Assembly (NCBI RefSeq): GCF_004143485.2
Contig: NZ_ML974131.1
Location: 397,749 to 461,748 of the forward strand
DNA from: Halorussus amylolyticus
GTDB lineage: Archaea; Halobacteriota; Halobacteria; Halobacteriales; Haladaptataceae
DNA length: 64,000 nucleotides
Direction: 5' to 3'
The notes under the pieces: model-generated
What the model saw: the letters and a program-made list of their open reading frames with translations, nothing else
Told to the model about the DNA's origin: nothing
The model's database searches: none
Translations under genes and position numbers: made by a program
In this document: one piece after another, positions 33,203-42,936 of the stretch
How positions within the stretch are numbered: position 1 is the stretch's first letter
Layout: each line of letters begins with the position of its first letter

Positions 33203-34749
33203 GCCACACCGACGAGTCGGCGCTGGCCGCCGAGCGGACCGGCACCGCACAGCGACTCGCCTCGGCAGTCGTCGGCGTGGGTCTCGTAACGTTCGTCCTA
33301 TCGCTTTTGAGCGTCGCGCGCATCCTCACCGAGGAGACAACCCTCCTCGGGGTCGGCCTGTACGACTTCCTCGCGCTCGGCGCGCTCGCGATGGGCGTCG
33401 GCGTCGTCGTCCTCGGGGTCGGCTCCCGAACCGGCGCGTTCGAAACGAATCCCGACGATACCCCCGGTCTCGTCACCGCGGCGCTGTTCGGCGTCGGCGC
33501 GTTCGTCGTCGCGGGTCTCGTCGCGTCTCAGACGCTCGGACTCGGGACGCTCGGGTGGTTCGCGCTCGCCGCGGTTTCGTTCGTCGTCGCGCTGTTCGCG
33601 GTCGCGCTCACGCCCGAGGATATCGGCTCGACGCTTCCCGCTGGCGGTGTTGCCGTCGGCGCAGCCGCGCTCGTGCTCGGCGACGTTCTCGCCCCCGGAT
33701 TCGCGTGGGAGCCGGTCGGCTTCTCGGCGACGTTCACCGGCGCGATGGTCGCGCCGCTCGTACTCGCCGTGGCGACGCTCGTGGCCTCGTGGGCCGCGGC
33801 GAAAGCCTACGAGGGGTACGGGAGTCGCGGACGCCAGACCGGGGCGTACCTGCTCGTGGGAATCAACGCGGTCGGCATCCTCACCGTCCTCGCCGGGCTG
33901 TTGGCGTTCATCGCGTTGAAGGGCGTCGGCCCGGCGACCCAAGGATTCTCGCTCGTCCCGTTCGAGTGGCCGTTCGTCACGAACGGCTACTCCTACCAGC
34001 CCGACATCGTGAACGGCGTGTATCCCGCCATCGTCGGCACCGTCTGGCTCGTCGTCGGCGCGGTCATCACCGGCGTTCCGGTCGCGGTGGCGGCCGCACT
34101 CTTCCTGACCGAGTACGCCGAACAGGGCCGGTTCGTCGGCGCGGTCGAAATCGCGACCAACGGGCTGTGGAGTACCCCGAGCGTCGTGTACGGCCTGTTC
34201 GGGTACGCGTTCCTCGTTCCCCGACTCGGCGGTTCCACGTCGCTCGTCTCGGGGATGCTCGTACTCGGATTCATGCTGATGCCGCTGTGTCTCATCACAT
34301 CGCGAGAGGCTATCAAGGCGGTCCCCGACGAGTACCGCGACGCGAGCGCCGCGCTCGGGGTGAGCCAATGGGAGACCATCCGAAGCGTGGTTCTCCCCGC
34401 CGCACTGCCGGGCGTCCTCACCGGCGTCATTCTCGGCGTCGGTCGCATCGCTGGCGAGACCGCGCCGATTCTCCTCGTAATGGCGGGCGGACTCCGTGAC
34501 GACGCGCCCGACGTGCTCGGCTCCTTCGAGTTCACCAGCGCCGCACCGTACGTCGCGAACGACGCGCTCCTCCAGAGCGCGCCAGCGTTGCCGTATCAGC
34601 TCTACGCCACCATCACGGCGGGCGTCTCGGCCGAAAACGCGGCGGAGTTCGGCTGGGCGACGGCGTTCGTCCTGCTGGTGGTCGTCCTGTCGTTCTACGC
34701 GATTGGCATCGCCTCTCGAATCTACTTCCGACGGAGACTGAACGCATGA
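33199..34749 (+). CDS. pstA: Phosphate ABC transporter permease PstA (with N-terminal extension)
   Basis: A 516-residue permease. The C-terminal ~290 residues are Pst[36 protein letters not shown] and the EAA loop [22 protein letters not shown], plus [17 protein letters not shown]. The N-terminal ~220 residues add about six helices absent from ordinary PstA proteins (near 280-300 residues). The stop overlaps the pstB start at 34746 (ATGA). Confidence 0.92.
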   Translation: MSHTDESALAAERTGTAQRLASAVVGVGLVTFVLSLLSVARILTEETTLLGVGLYDFLALGALAMGVGVVVLGVGSRTGAFETNPDDTPGLVTAALFGVGAFVVAGLVASQTLGLGTLGWFALAAVSFVVALFAVALTPEDIGSTLPAGGVAVGAAALVLGDVLAPGFAWEPVGFSATFTGAMVAPLVLAVATLVASWAAAKAYEGYGSRGRQTGAYLLVGINAVGILTVLAGLLAFIALKGVGPATQGFSLVPFEWPFVTNGYSYQPDIVNGVYPAIVGTVWLVVGAVITGVPVAVAAALFLTEYAEQGRFVGAVEIATNGLWSTPSVVYGLFGYAFLVPRLGGSTSLVSGMLVLGFMLMPLCLITSREAIKAVPDEYRDASAALGVSQWETIRSVVLPAALPGVLTGVILGVGRIAGETAPILLVMAGGLRDDAPDVLGSFEFTSAAPYVANDALLQSAPALPYQLYATITAGVSAENAAEFGWATAFVLLVVVLSFYAIGIASRIYFRRRLNA

Positions 34750-35651
34750 GCGAAACCAAATCCATCGACCCCGAGATGACCGACGAACCGAGAACGACGA
34801 CGACCGGCGAGAGCGACGAAGAGCTTCGCGCCGAGTGGACGGCCTACGACTTCGAGGGCGACCCGAAGCTGTCGGTGGACGGCCTCGACGTCCACTACGG
34901 AGACGAGCAGGCGCTACACGACATCTCCATCGAGATTCCCGAGCGAAGCGTCACCGCGCTCATCGGGCCGTCCGGATGCGGGAAATCTACGTTCCTCCGG
35001 TGTCTGAACCGGATGAACGACCGGATTCGAGCCGCGACGGTCAGCGGGGACGTCACGTTCGAAGGGCGGAACATCTACGAAGACGACATCGACCTCGTCG
35101 AACTCAGAAAGCGAGTCGGAATGGTGTTCCAGTCGCCGAACCCGTTCCCGAAGTCCATCCGCGACAACATCGCGTACGGACCGCGCAAGCACGGCGACGT
35201 TCGAACGGGCCTGCTCGCGAAACTCACCGGACGCGACGACGCGGCCCGCGAGGAAGAACTCGTGGAGGAGTCGCTCAAGCAGGCCGCGCTCTGGGAGGAG
35301 GTCAACGACCGACTCGACGACAACGCGCTCGGACTGTCGGGCGGCCAGCAACAGCGCCTCTGCATCGCACGGTGTCTCGCGGTTGACCCCGAAGTCATCT
35401 TGATGGACGAACCCGCCTCGGCGCTCGACCCCATCGCGACCGCGAAAATCGAGGACCTCATCGGCGACCTCGCGCAGGAGTACACCGTGGTCATCGTGAC
35501 CCACAACATGCAGCAGGCCGCGCGCATCTCCGACCAGACCGCGGTGTTCCTCACGGGGGGCCACCTCGTCGAGTACGGCGACACAGACCAAGTGTTCGAG
35601 AACCCCAGGAGCCAGCGCGTCGAGGACTACATCACCGGGAAGTTCGGGTGA
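34746..35651 (+). CDS. pstB: Phosphate ABC transporter ATP-binding protein PstB
   Basis: A 301-residue ABC ATPase: Walker [37 protein letters not shown] (Q-loop) and the signature [16 protein letters not shown] are clear, with Walker [15 protein letters not shown] and the switch His in [16 protein letters not shown]. The first 45 residues are an acidic head. Couples ATP to PstC-PstA transport. Overlaps the neighbouring genes. Confidence 0.96.
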   Translation: MSETKSIDPEMTDEPRTTTTGESDEELRAEWTAYDFEGDPKLSVDGLDVHYGDEQALHDISIEIPERSVTALIGPSGCGKSTFLRCLNRMNDRIRAATVSGDVTFEGRNIYEDDIDLVELRKRVGMVFQSPNPFPKSIRDNIAYGPRKHGDVRTGLLAKLTGRDDAAREEELVEESLKQAALWEEVNDRLDDNALGLSGGQQQRLCIARCLAVDPEVILMDEPASALDPIATAKIEDLIGDLAQEYTVVIVTHNMQQAARISDQTAVFLTGGHLVEYGDTDQVFENPRSQRVEDYITGKFG

Positions 35652-35674
35652 TTCCCGTGCTGGGCGACACCGGG

Positions 35675-36712
35675 ATGCAGACCCGAAAACTCCAGAAAGT
35701 CGGCGGTTCGACCTACACGGTCTCGATTCCGAAGCGATGGGCCGAGACCCACCACCTCGAAGCCGGGTGCGAGGTCCACCTCTACACCCACACCGACGGT
35801 TCGCTCGTCGTTCGGAGTTCCCGGACAGACGGCGGCGACCTCGCGACCGCTCGGGTCGAAATCGCGGAGTCGGACCCCGAAGTCGTCAAACGCGTGCTCA
35901 AAGCGACGTACGCCGCCGGGTTCGACGAAGTGGCGCTCACCCCGGTCGAGGCGTTCACCGACGACCAGCGCCGGACCGCCAGCGCGCTCGCGCGGACGCT
36001 CATCGGGACCGAGGTGGTCGAGGCCGACGACGCCAGCATCGTCGTCAGAAACCTCCTCGACCCCGGCGACGTGTCGGTCAGACAGTCGGTGATTCAACTC
36101 CAGTTCGTCACGCTCTCGATGCACCGAACCGCGACCGACGCGGTGGTCGCCGACGCCGCGGGCGGGGCCGAGCAGGTCGCGGGCCGCGACGACGAGGCCG
36201 ACCGCCTGTTCGAGATGCTAGCGCGCCACTTCAATCGGTCGCTGACCGACTTCGAGGAAATCGACCACCTCGGCGTGGGCCGTTCGGAACTGTTCGACTG
36301 CTATCTCGCCGCCCGCCAACTGGAGCGCGTGGCAGACCACGCCGTCAGAATCGCGACGGTCGCCCGGCGTCTCGACCGCGACGCCGACGAGGCAGTGGAC
36401 GACGAGGTAGCCGAGCGCATCCGGGAGTCGGCCGACAGCGCGAGAGGAGTGGTCGAGGACGCCACCGAGGCGGTCCTCGGCGATTCCGCGGTCGAGGACG
36501 CTCACGGCGTCCTCGACCGCCGCGACGAGGCGGTCGATGACCTCGAAGCCATCGAGCGCGCGGTGTTCGAGCGCGGCGCGACCGCGTCCGAGCGACCGCC
36601 GACCGACGCCTACCTCCTGACTCGCGTCCTCGACAGTTTGGTCCGAACCGCGGAGTACGGCGGCAACATCGCCGAGGTGGCCGTGGAGTCGGCTATTCGC
36701 GATGGGAACTGA
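35675..36712 (+). CDS. phoU: PhoU domain protein with AbrB-like head
   Basis: A 345-residue protein from ATG 35675 (MQTRKLQKVGGSTYTVSIPKRW), an alternative GTG at 35648 overlapping pstB. The first 50 residues are a SpoVT/AbrB DNA-binding fold. The rest contains two PhoU-type three-helix bundles (LQFVTLSMHRTATDAV..., then ARQLERVADHAVRIATVARRL and TRVLDSLVRTAEYGGNIAEVAVES). It probably controls phosphate uptake and may act as a regulator as well. Confidence 0.85.
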   Translation: MQTRKLQKVGGSTYTVSIPKRWAETHHLEAGCEVHLYTHTDGSLVVRSSRTDGGDLATARVEIAESDPEVVKRVLKATYAAGFDEVALTPVEAFTDDQRRTASALARTLIGTEVVEADDASIVVRNLLDPGDVSVRQSVIQLQFVTLSMHRTATDAVVADAAGGAEQVAGRDDEADRLFEMLARHFNRSLTDFEEIDHLGVGRSELFDCYLAARQLERVADHAVRIATVARRLDRDADEAVDDEVAERIRESADSARGVVEDATEAVLGDSAVEDAHGVLDRRDEAVDDLEAIERAVFERGATASERPPTDAYLLTRVLDSLVRTAEYGGNIAEVAVESAIRDGN

Positions 36713-36749
36713 CGGGCGAAAAACGGCGACCGGTACCGACCCGCGATAC

Positions 36750-37109
36750 TCACTCGCGTCCCCGATTCTCCACGAACGCCACGATTTCCTCGGCTCCGAG
36801 GAACCCTGCCGCCATTCTGTCCACGAGGTCGCCGTCCTCGAACAGCAACAGCGTCGGGACGCTCCGCACGTCGTACGCCTCGACGAGTCCGGTGTCGTCG
36901 CGCGGATTGCACGTCCCGACCGCGGCCGCTGTCGCGCGAGCGACGTTTCCGAGGACCGGTTCGATTGCTTGACACAGCGTACAGCCCTCCGTGTAGAACT
37001 CCACGAGGGCGAGGTCGTGGGCGGCGACGAAGGCGTCGAGTTCGTCGCTGTCTTCGAGGCCGACCGGTCTGTCCGGAGTTTCCGACGGTTCCGATGTAGC
37101 GTCCGACAC
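36750..37109 (-). CDS. Thioredoxin family protein
   Basis: A 119-residue thioredoxin-fold protein. The active site is FYTEGCTLCQAIEPVL (CTLC instead of CGPC), with cis-Pro in VRSVPTLLLFEDGDLVDRMAGF-like context. The first 25 residues are an acidic head. The atypical CTLC shifts its redox potential and suggests a specialised partner. It lies on the opposite strand from phoU and the next gene, with a strong hairpin in its promoter region (37139-37176). Confidence 0.88.
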   Translation of the reverse strand: MSDATSEPSETPDRPVGLEDSDELDAFVAAHDLALVEFYTEGCTLCQAIEPVLGNVARATAAAVGTCNPRDDTGLVEAYDVRSVPTLLLFEDGDLVDRMAAGFLGAEEIVAFVENRGRE

Positions 37110-37138
37110 GACCGTCCGTAGCTCACGACGCGATTTAG

Positions 37139-37176
37139 GCGTTCCGCCCGCGTCCGAACGGACGCGGGCGGAACGC
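37139..37176. repeat. Perfect 18-bp-arm hairpin (AA loop) in a divergent promoter region
   Basis: GCGTTCCGCCCGCGTCCG (37139-37156), loop AA, then its exact reverse complement (37159-37176). It lies 30 bp upstream of the thioredoxin gene and 67 bp before the gene at 37243. No TATA box lies inside it. It is the longest of the short-loop class in a gap. Confidence 0.9.
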
Positions 37177-37242
37177 TGTTATCGACCTCGAAGTTCCGGG
37201 GGTACATTCTTAACACCCGGCTGAGAAGCCGGTCGTGAACCG

Positions 37243-38478
37243 ATGACCCCCGTCCGAACTGCAGTCGCCCTGCTCGCGCTCGTGGGTTTCGGTCTCGTGG
37301 TCGGACTCCCCGGCTCGATTCACCACTTCGGGTCGGCGACCGAGTCGGGGACCTCACCTCCTGCCGACGCGCTCGTCGAACCGCGGGAGAACGCGAGCCT
37401 GCTCTGGCCCTACACGAGCAAGAGTCGGTCGGTCGAGGACCGAACGCTCGCGATTAATCTCGTTATCCACGGCGGCCAGGACGAGGTTCGGCGGTCGCTG
37501 GCCGACCAGACGGGACTCGAATGGAACCGCACTGACGACAACGAGACCGAGGCCGACGCCAGCACCCACTCGGTGGTCGTGACCGACGACGGATTCGAGT
37601 GGAGCAGCGCTCGCGGTTCGACTCGCTACACGTACATCGACGCGGGGCCCCACGGCGGTCCCGGAATGTGGAAGACGCCGGACTATCAGCTTCACTCCGG
37701 GAACTATCTGGGCACGCGACAGCATATCCGAGCGTACAACGCGCCCAACCCCGACGACGACTGGACCGCGCTGCAGGCCCACGGCGAGTACTGGGACTGG
37801 TTCAGACTCAGGCACACGGTCACGAGCGTACAGGGGTCGGCCCGAATCGTGGAGTCGGAGTTCCTCGACGAACCGTACGTGAGCGAGGTTCGCCGCGAGT
37901 ACCACGGCAACCGCGGCGGCGGCAACGACGGCTGGATAACCGCGGTCGAACTCGCGCTCGCGGGCATCGTCGTCGGCCTATCGTTCGGGCGGGCGCTTCC
38001 CGACTCCGTCGAGCAGGCGCGCTCGGAGGCCGAAGCCGTCTTCGCGAAGAACGGCAAGCGGGTACTCCTCCCCGGTTCGCTCGCGGCGCTGTATCTCGGT
38101 GTCAGAACCGCTGGCGTCGCGCTGGAGGGGGTGTTGCCGACCACGTCACCGAAGGTGTTCGCGGGCGTCCTCTATCCCGTTCTGGCGTTCGGAATCCCGC
38201 TCGTCGCGGCCCGAGCGTCCCGGCCGCTCGGCCGAACGATGGCGTTCACGCTCGCGGTCGTGGGTCTCGGTGCGGCGTTCGTCCTCGACTTCTCGGCGCT
38301 CGGCGTGAACTCGGTGTCGATTCGGCTCGCCGTCCATCGGGTGGCGCTCCTCGTCTCGGTCGGACTCGTCGCGGCGGGGTGTGCCCGACGCGACGGCGCG
38401 GGCGAAGCACCGCTGGTCGCGCTCGGCGCGGTGTTCTGGGTGCTGTGCCTGCTGTTGCCGCTCCTCGGAATGCTGTGA
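37243..38478 (+). CDS. Membrane protein with an extracellular N-terminal domain, unknown
   Basis: A 411-residue protein. A first helix (VALLALVGFGLVVGLPGSI) is followed by about 210 residues predicted outside the membrane. They are rich in Asp/Glu and Trp/Tyr, including WSSARGSTRYTYIDAG then HSGNYLGTRQ and WDWFRLRHTVTSVQGSA. Five to six helices then follow (AVELALAGIVVGLSFGRAL... to FWVLCLLLPLLGML). No family is recognised. Placed alone between thioredoxin and VapBC. Confidence 0.55.
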   Translation: MTPVRTAVALLALVGFGLVVGLPGSIHHFGSATESGTSPPADALVEPRENASLLWPYTSKSRSVEDRTLAINLVIHGGQDEVRRSLADQTGLEWNRTDDNETEADASTHSVVVTDDGFEWSSARGSTRYTYIDAGPHGGPGMWKTPDYQLHSGNYLGTRQHIRAYNAPNPDDDWTALQAHGEYWDWFRLRHTVTSVQGSARIVESEFLDEPYVSEVRREYHGNRGGGNDGWITAVELALAGIVVGLSFGRALPDSVEQARSEAEAVFAKNGKRVLLPGSLAALYLGVRTAGVALEGVLPTTSPKVFAGVLYPVLAFGIPLVAARASRPLGRTMAFTLAVVGLGAAFVLDFSALGVNSVSIRLAVHRVALLVSVGLVAAGCARRDGAGEAPLVALGAVFWVLCLLLPLLGML

Positions 38479-38508
38479 CCTAAATGCTTGGACGATGCGA
38501 CTCGCCCG

Positions 38509-38892
38509 TCAGTACTCGACGACTTCGAGTCCGCTGATGCGGTCGAAGTCGCCGTCGCGCGTCACGATTTTCGCTCCGTTCTGCCGACAGACGCCCGCGA
38601 TGAGAACGTCGCCGAGATTTATCGGCGTCCCGGTGTCGAGGAGTTCGGCCTCTACGAGCGCGGCTTCTCGCGCGGCCGCGTCGGTCGATGGAAGCGGTTC
38701 GACCCAATCGAGTCCGGTCGCGACTCGCTCGACCTGTTCGCGTCCGCCGGTTCGCGCCGCACCCCGGTAGACTTCGAAGAGCGCGAGCGTGGGTGCGAAA
38801 AACGGCTTGTCCTCGTGGGCGGTGAGGAACTCGCTGGCGGCGTCCGCGCCGTCGAGGTAGTCCACCAGAAACGACGTGTCGAACGCCAGCAT
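38509..38892 (-). CDS. vapC: VapC-type PIN-domain ribonuclease
   Basis: A 127-residue PIN-domain protein: [12 protein letters not shown] at the N-terminus gives the first catalytic Asp, [12 protein letters not shown] the Glu, and [32 protein letters not shown] the other acidic residues. It is the toxin of a type II system. The upstream VapB gene overlaps it by one base in the order antitoxin-toxin. Confidence 0.93.
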   Translation of the reverse strand: MLAFDTSFLVDYLDGADAASEFLTAHEDKPFFAPTLALFEVYRGAARTGGREQVERVATGLDWVEPLPSTDAAAREAALVEAELLDTGTPINLGDVLIAGVCRQNGAKIVTRDGDFDRISGLEVVEY

Positions 38893-39110
38893 CAGGCGCG
38901 CTCCCGGAGGTCGGCGTCGAGTTCGTCGCGCGTTTTCCCGACGGCCTCGCGGAACCCCTCGATGTCGCCCATTGCGCCGAACCCCTTCATCACGTCTCGG
39001 TCGCGTCCGGTGAGTCGGAGAATCGTGTCCGTGAAGCTCTCATCGTCCTGTTTGTGTTCCTTCAGCCGGTCGTACGCTTCGTCCGTGATGGTGAGGCTCT
39101 TCGTTCCCAT
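38892..39110 (-). CDS. vapB: VapB-type antitoxin
   Basis: A 72-residue protein ([28 protein letters not shown]...). The head is an AbrB/RHH-like strand-helix segment for DNA binding, and the C-terminal half ([21 protein letters not shown]) is the toxin-binding helix. The stop overlaps the vapC ATG (TGATG). A 10-bp inverted repeat lies just upstream of the start (39111-39134). Confidence 0.9.
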   Translation of the reverse strand: MGTKSLTITDEAYDRLKEHKQDDESFTDTILRLTGRDRDVMKGFGAMGDIEGFREAVGKTRDELDADLRERA

Positions 39111-39134
39111 ACGTGTACGTCTGGACGTACACGT
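39111..39134. promoter_or_regulatory. Operator of vapBC
   Basis: ACGTGTACGT, spacer CTGG, ACGTACACGT. It starts directly upstream of the vapB ATG (on the minus strand) and is a likely autoregulatory binding site of the VapB or VapBC complex. The mutS start follows on the other strand at 39171-39219. Confidence 0.75.
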
Positions 39135-39218
39135 ACTTGTTTGTGCCGGTGGTTCCTGTCGTCGGATTTCATGAGCCGATTCGGAGAGCATAACCGCCTC
39201 CGGCGAGTGACTTCTCGC

Positions 39219-41852
39219 ATGGACGCGGCGCTGGGGCCACCCGAGAAGATGGCCGAACGCGGCGACGAACTCACGCCGATGCTGAGCCAGTACTACGAAC
39301 TCTGCAAGCAGTACGACGACTCGCTCGTGCTGTTTCAAGTGGGGGATTTTTACGAGACATTTTGCGAAGCGGCCGAGACCACCGCCAGACTGCTCGAAAT
39401 CGCGCTCACTCAGCGCGAGGACTCGACCGGCACGTACCCGATGGCGGGCATCCCCATCGACAGCGCCGAGTCGTACATCGAGACGCTCCTCGACGCGGGC
39501 TACCGAATCGCGGTCGCCGACCAGGTGCAGGACCCCGACGAGGCGACCGGCGTGGTCGAGCGCGCGGTCACGCGCATCGTCACGCCCGGTACGCTGACCG
39601 AGGACGAACTCCTCGACACCGACGACAACAACTTCGTGGCGTGCCTGACCGAGGACCCCGGCCGGTACGGACTCGCGTTCCTCGACGTTTCGACCGGCGA
39701 CTTCTACGCCACGAGCGCCCGGCGTGAGGAGGCAATCGCGGACGAGGTGAGTCGGTTCGCGCCCGCCGAGGCCATCGTGGAACCCGACGCCTCCGCCGAC
39801 CCCTTCGATGCGGACTGCATGGTGACTCCCTACGACTCCGAGGCGTTCGACGCCGAGGGGGCGACCGACCGGGTGAACGCCTACTTCGGGTCGCCCGACG
39901 AACTGCTCGCCGAGGACGCCGAAATCCGGGCGTGCGGTGCCCTGCTCGCCTACGCCGAGTACACCCGCGGCGGCGCGGAAACGACCTGCGATGACAGCGA
40001 TGACGACGGAGACGCTGACAGCCGCCTCGACTACCTGAACCGCCTCACGCGCTACGAACCCCGCGAGTACATGCTCCTCGACCGGGTGGCGGTCTCCAGC
40101 CTCGAACTGTTCGAGCGCCGAACCGTCCACGGGAACGCCGACGTGACCCTGCTCGGGGTGCTCGACGAGACTTCCTGTGCGCTCGGGAGCCGAAAGCTCA
40201 AGGACTGGCTCCGGCGGCCCCTGCTCGACGCCGACCGAATCGACGCCCGCCTCGACGCCATCGACGAGTGGACCGGCCGGGTCCGCGAGCGCGAGCGTGC
40301 GCGCGACCATCTCCGGGACGTGTACGACATCGAGCGACTCGTCGCGCGCATCTCGCGAGGTCGAGCCAACGCCCGCGATTTGCGGGCGCTCAAGGCCACG
40401 CTCGACGTGGTGCCCGACCTCAGAGAGACGCTGGCCGACTTCGAGGCCGAGAAACTGGCCGAACTCCGCGAAAATCTCGACGAACTCGCCGACGTTCGGG
40501 ACCTCGTCGGGCGCGCCATCCGAGCGGACCCGGCACGCGAAATCACCGAGGGAAACGTCATCAAGTCGGGCTACGACGACGAACTCGACCGCCTCCGCGC
40601 GACCGAGCGCGAGGGGAAGGCGTGGATAGACGACCTCGAAGCCACCGAGCGCGAGCGCACCGGCATCGACTCGCTCAAGGTGGGGCACAACTCGGTCCAC
40701 GGCTACTACATCGAGGTCACGAACCCCAACCTCGACGCGGTGCCCGACGACTACAACCGCAGACAGACGCTCAAAAACTCCGAACGGTTCTACACCCCCG
40801 AACTCAAACAGCGCGAGGACGAGATTCTCCGGGCCGAGAACCGGGCCGACGACCTCGAACACGAACTGTTCCGCGAGGTCCGGCGGGAGGTCGCCGCGGA
40901 ATCGGAGCGCGTCCAAGCCGTCGCCGACGCGCTCGCGGAGCTCGACGTACTGGCAGGCCTCGCCGAGGTCGCCGCCACGCGCGACTACGCCCGCCCCGAA
41001 ATCGGCGGTGAGGGGACTCACGTCGAGGGCGGACGCCACCCCGTGGTCGAGCGCACCCAGCGCTCGTTCGTGCCGAACGACACCCACCTCGATTCGGGTG
41101 ACCGCTTCGCGGTCGTCACCGGCCCGAACATGTCGGGGAAATCGACGTACATGCGGCAGGTCGCGCTGATAACCGTCCTCGCTCAGACCGGAAGCTTCGT
41201 TCCGGCCGCGAGCGCCCGCATCGCGCCCGTGGACCGCATCTTCACCCGGGTCGGTGCGAGCGACGACATCGCGGGCGGTCGCTCGACGTTCATGGTCGAG
41301 ATGACCGAACTCGCGGCCATTCTCCGGAGCGCCACCGATAGCTCGCTGGTCCTTCTCGACGAGGTGGGTCGAGGCACCAGCACCACCGACGGTCTCGCCA
41401 TCGCCCGCGCGGTCACGGAGTACCTCCACGACGAAATCGGCGCGCTCACCCTCTTTGCGACCCACCACCACGAACTCACCGAGACCGCCGACGAACTCCC
41501 GGGCGCGTTCAATCTCCACTTCGCCGCGGACCAGACCGGCGACGAAGTCTCGTTCGACCACGACGTTCGCCCCGGCGCGGCCACCGCCTCCTACGGCGTG
41601 CAGGTCGCCCGCTCGGCGGGTGTTCCCGACCCGGTGGTCGAGCGCTCGAAGAGACTGCTGGCCGAGAGCGACGCGACGGACGTGGAATCCAGCGACCAGT
41701 CCGACGACTCGGACGCCGAACCCGCCCCGAAAGCCGTCACGGACGGCGCGAGAGACGAACTCGCGGCCCGGCTACGCGAGGTGGATGTGGCGACGATGAC
41801 GCCGCTGGAGGCGATGAACGCGCTCGCGGAATTGAAGCGCGACGTGGAGTAG
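39219..41852 (+). CDS. mutS: DNA mismatch repair protein MutS
   Basis: An 877-residue Mut[32 protein letters not shown] is the mismatch-binding head with the conserved Phe-x-Glu-type region. The C-terminal ATPase has [17 protein letters not shown] (Walker A), [33 protein letters not shown] (Walker B) and [10 protein letters not shown] short acidic insertion ([13 protein letters not shown]) is present near residue 260. Start is ATG 39219; ATG 39171 is in frame but adds a non-conserved head. It faces nucS, with 222 bp between the stops. Confidence 0.95.
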   Translation: MDAALGPPEKMAERGDELTPMLSQYYELCKQYDDSLVLFQVGDFYETFCEAAETTARLLEIALTQREDSTGTYPMAGIPIDSAESYIETLLDAGYRIAVADQVQDPDEATGVVERAVTRIVTPGTLTEDELLDTDDNNFVACLTEDPGRYGLAFLDVSTGDFYATSARREEAIADEVSRFAPAEAIVEPDASADPFDADCMVTPYDSEAFDAEGATDRVNAYFGSPDELLAEDAEIRACGALLAYAEYTRGGAETTCDDSDDDGDADSRLDYLNRLTRYEPREYMLLDRVAVSSLELFERRTVHGNADVTLLGVLDETSCALGSRKLKDWLRRPLLDADRIDARLDAIDEWTGRVRERERARDHLRDVYDIERLVARISRGRANARDLRALKATLDVVPDLRETLADFEAEKLAELRENLDELADVRDLVGRAIRADPAREITEGNVIKSGYDDELDRLRATEREGKAWIDDLEATERERTGIDSLKVGHNSVHGYYIEVTNPNLDAVPDDYNRRQTLKNSERFYTPELKQREDEILRAENRADDLEHELFREVRREVAAESERVQAVADALAELDVLAGLAEVAATRDYARPEIGGEGTHVEGGRHPVVERTQRSFVPNDTHLDSGDRFAVVTGPNMSGKSTYMRQVALITVLAQTGSFVPAASARIAPVDRIFTRVGASDDIAGGRSTFMVEMTELAAILRSATDSSLVLLDEVGRGTSTTDGLAIARAVTEYLHDEIGALTLFATHHHELTETADELPGAFNLHFAADQTGDEVSFDHDVRPGAATASYGVQVARSAGVPDPVVERSKRLLAESDATDVESSDQSDDSDAEPAPKAVTDGARDELAARLREVDVATMTPLEAMNALAELKRDVE

Positions 41853-41893
41853 TCCACGTCGGACGCCCGGTGACACTCCTCTTTGGTGGGACT

Positions 41894-42006
41894 GAAAGGG
41901 GCCGGGCGCTGGACGAAGGCGGCCGAAGTAAGCACTGCAAGGAGGGAGCGAAGCGACCGACTGAAGCGCGCAGCGAGGCCCTCGAGTCCAGCGCCCGGGG
42001 GCTTTC
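41894..42006. ncRNA. Long-stem structured element between mutS and nucS
   Basis: GAAAG GGG CCGGGCGCTGGAC (41894-41914) pairs with GTCCAGCGCCCGG GGG CTTTC (41986-42006): 13 bp plus 5 bp with a 3x3 internal mismatch. The loop contains GCACTGCAAGGAGGGAGCG and other short repeats. It lies between convergent genes. It could be a ncRNA, a mobile hairpin or a terminator region; none is proven. Confidence 0.5.
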
Positions 42007-42074
42007 TACCGCGTCTTCCATCGAATACCTTCGATGCTCTTCCGGTCAAATCCGACTACTCGAAGGTAAAGTAT

Positions 42075-42845
42075 TCATTCCGGCGGTCCCAGCGAAACGA
42101 ACTCCAAGCCCTTCTCGGCCAGCAGTCCCCTCGCGCGCTCGGTCACCGAGGGGGCCACCAGAACCCCGCGAATCTCGGCGTCGGCGTGTAGCTCTCGGCC
42201 CAGCGCCTCGACGTACCGCGAGAGCTGACCCACCGCATCGGGGCCGACCCGCCTGCGCTTGAGTTCGACCACGACCGTCGCGCCGTCGGCGTCCCGTCCG
42301 TAGATGTCCACCGCTCCGGCGGGCGTCTCGCGCTCGGTGGCGAGCGGTCGGAATCCCCGCTCCACGAGGTCCGGGTCGTCGAGGATGCGCTGGCGGAGGT
42401 CCTCCTCGGTGCCCGAGAGCGAGCGGTCCTCGGCGTCGGTCACGTCGAACGTCGTGACCTGCTGAATCCGGTCGAACGCGACCAGCAGTTCCTCCTCGGG
42501 TGATTCCCGGTGGCTCCGGATTCGAAACTCCCCCTCGACGACGCTCGACTCGTGGGTACAGCCCGGCGGTTGCCAGTTCACGGGCTGTTGGCCCTCGTCG
42601 GTGTGGACCAGCGCCGTGCCGTCGGGCTTGAGAACGACGAGTCGGTCGCCGGGACCGAGGTGGCTCGACGCCCGGCCGTCGTACTCGACGGTACACCGCC
42701 CGAATACGGTTATCATGTCGCCCGTAGCGATGGCCGTGGCTACCCGGTCGCGGGCCGTCTCGGGGTTCGGCCGGTTGAGCGTCGGCCGCGCTGTGGATTC
42801 GGCGTCTCCGAGTCCGTCGGCGGGGTCGCCGTCTGCAGTTGTCAC
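42075..42845 (-). CDS. nucS: Endonuclease NucS (EndoMS)
   Basis: A 256-residue endonuclease of non-canonical mismatch repair, cutting near T-T, G-G or G-T mismatches with the help of the sliding clamp. The N-terminal half is the DNA-binding region (ITVFGRCTVEYDGRASSHLGPGDRLVVLKPDGT...). The C-terminal catalytic core has AVDIYGRDADGATVVVELKRRRVGPDAVGQLSRYVEAL, with the Asp and Glu-x-Lys active site. The gene faces mutS. Confidence 0.93.
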   Translation of the reverse strand: MTTADGDPADGLGDAESTARPTLNRPNPETARDRVATAIATGDMITVFGRCTVEYDGRASSHLGPGDRLVVLKPDGTALVHTDEGQQPVNWQPPGCTHESSVVEGEFRIRSHRESPEEELLVAFDRIQQVTTFDVTDAEDRSLSGTEEDLRQRILDDPDLVERGFRPLATERETPAGAVDIYGRDADGATVVVELKRRRVGPDAVGQLSRYVEALGRELHADAEIRGVLVAPSVTERARGLLAEKGLEFVSLGPPE

Positions 42846-42877
42846 TGCCGGAGGTAGGCGACGAACCCACTAAAGCG

Positions 42878-42928
42878 GTGCGCGGCGGGGGGGGGGGGGG
42901 GGCCGCCCCCCCCCCCCCGCCGCGCACC
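42878..42928. repeat. Homopolymeric G16/C13 hairpin
   Basis: GTGCGCGGC followed by 16 G, then CCG, 13 C and GCCGCGCAC. The outer 9-bp arms pair perfectly. It lies between nucS (start 42845) and the DUF6735 gene (stop 42937), both on the minus strand. It may be a terminator, a length-variable tract or partly a sequencing artefact; the exact run length is uncertain. Confidence 0.7.
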
Positions 42929-42936
42929 CACTTGAC

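Noticed and set aside
38892-41561. An 889-residue frame on the minus strand across mutS
   Set aside because: It is antisense to the well-supported mutS gene and reads as low-complexity Val/Glu/Arg-rich sequence; only its last 72 codons form a real gene (vapB).
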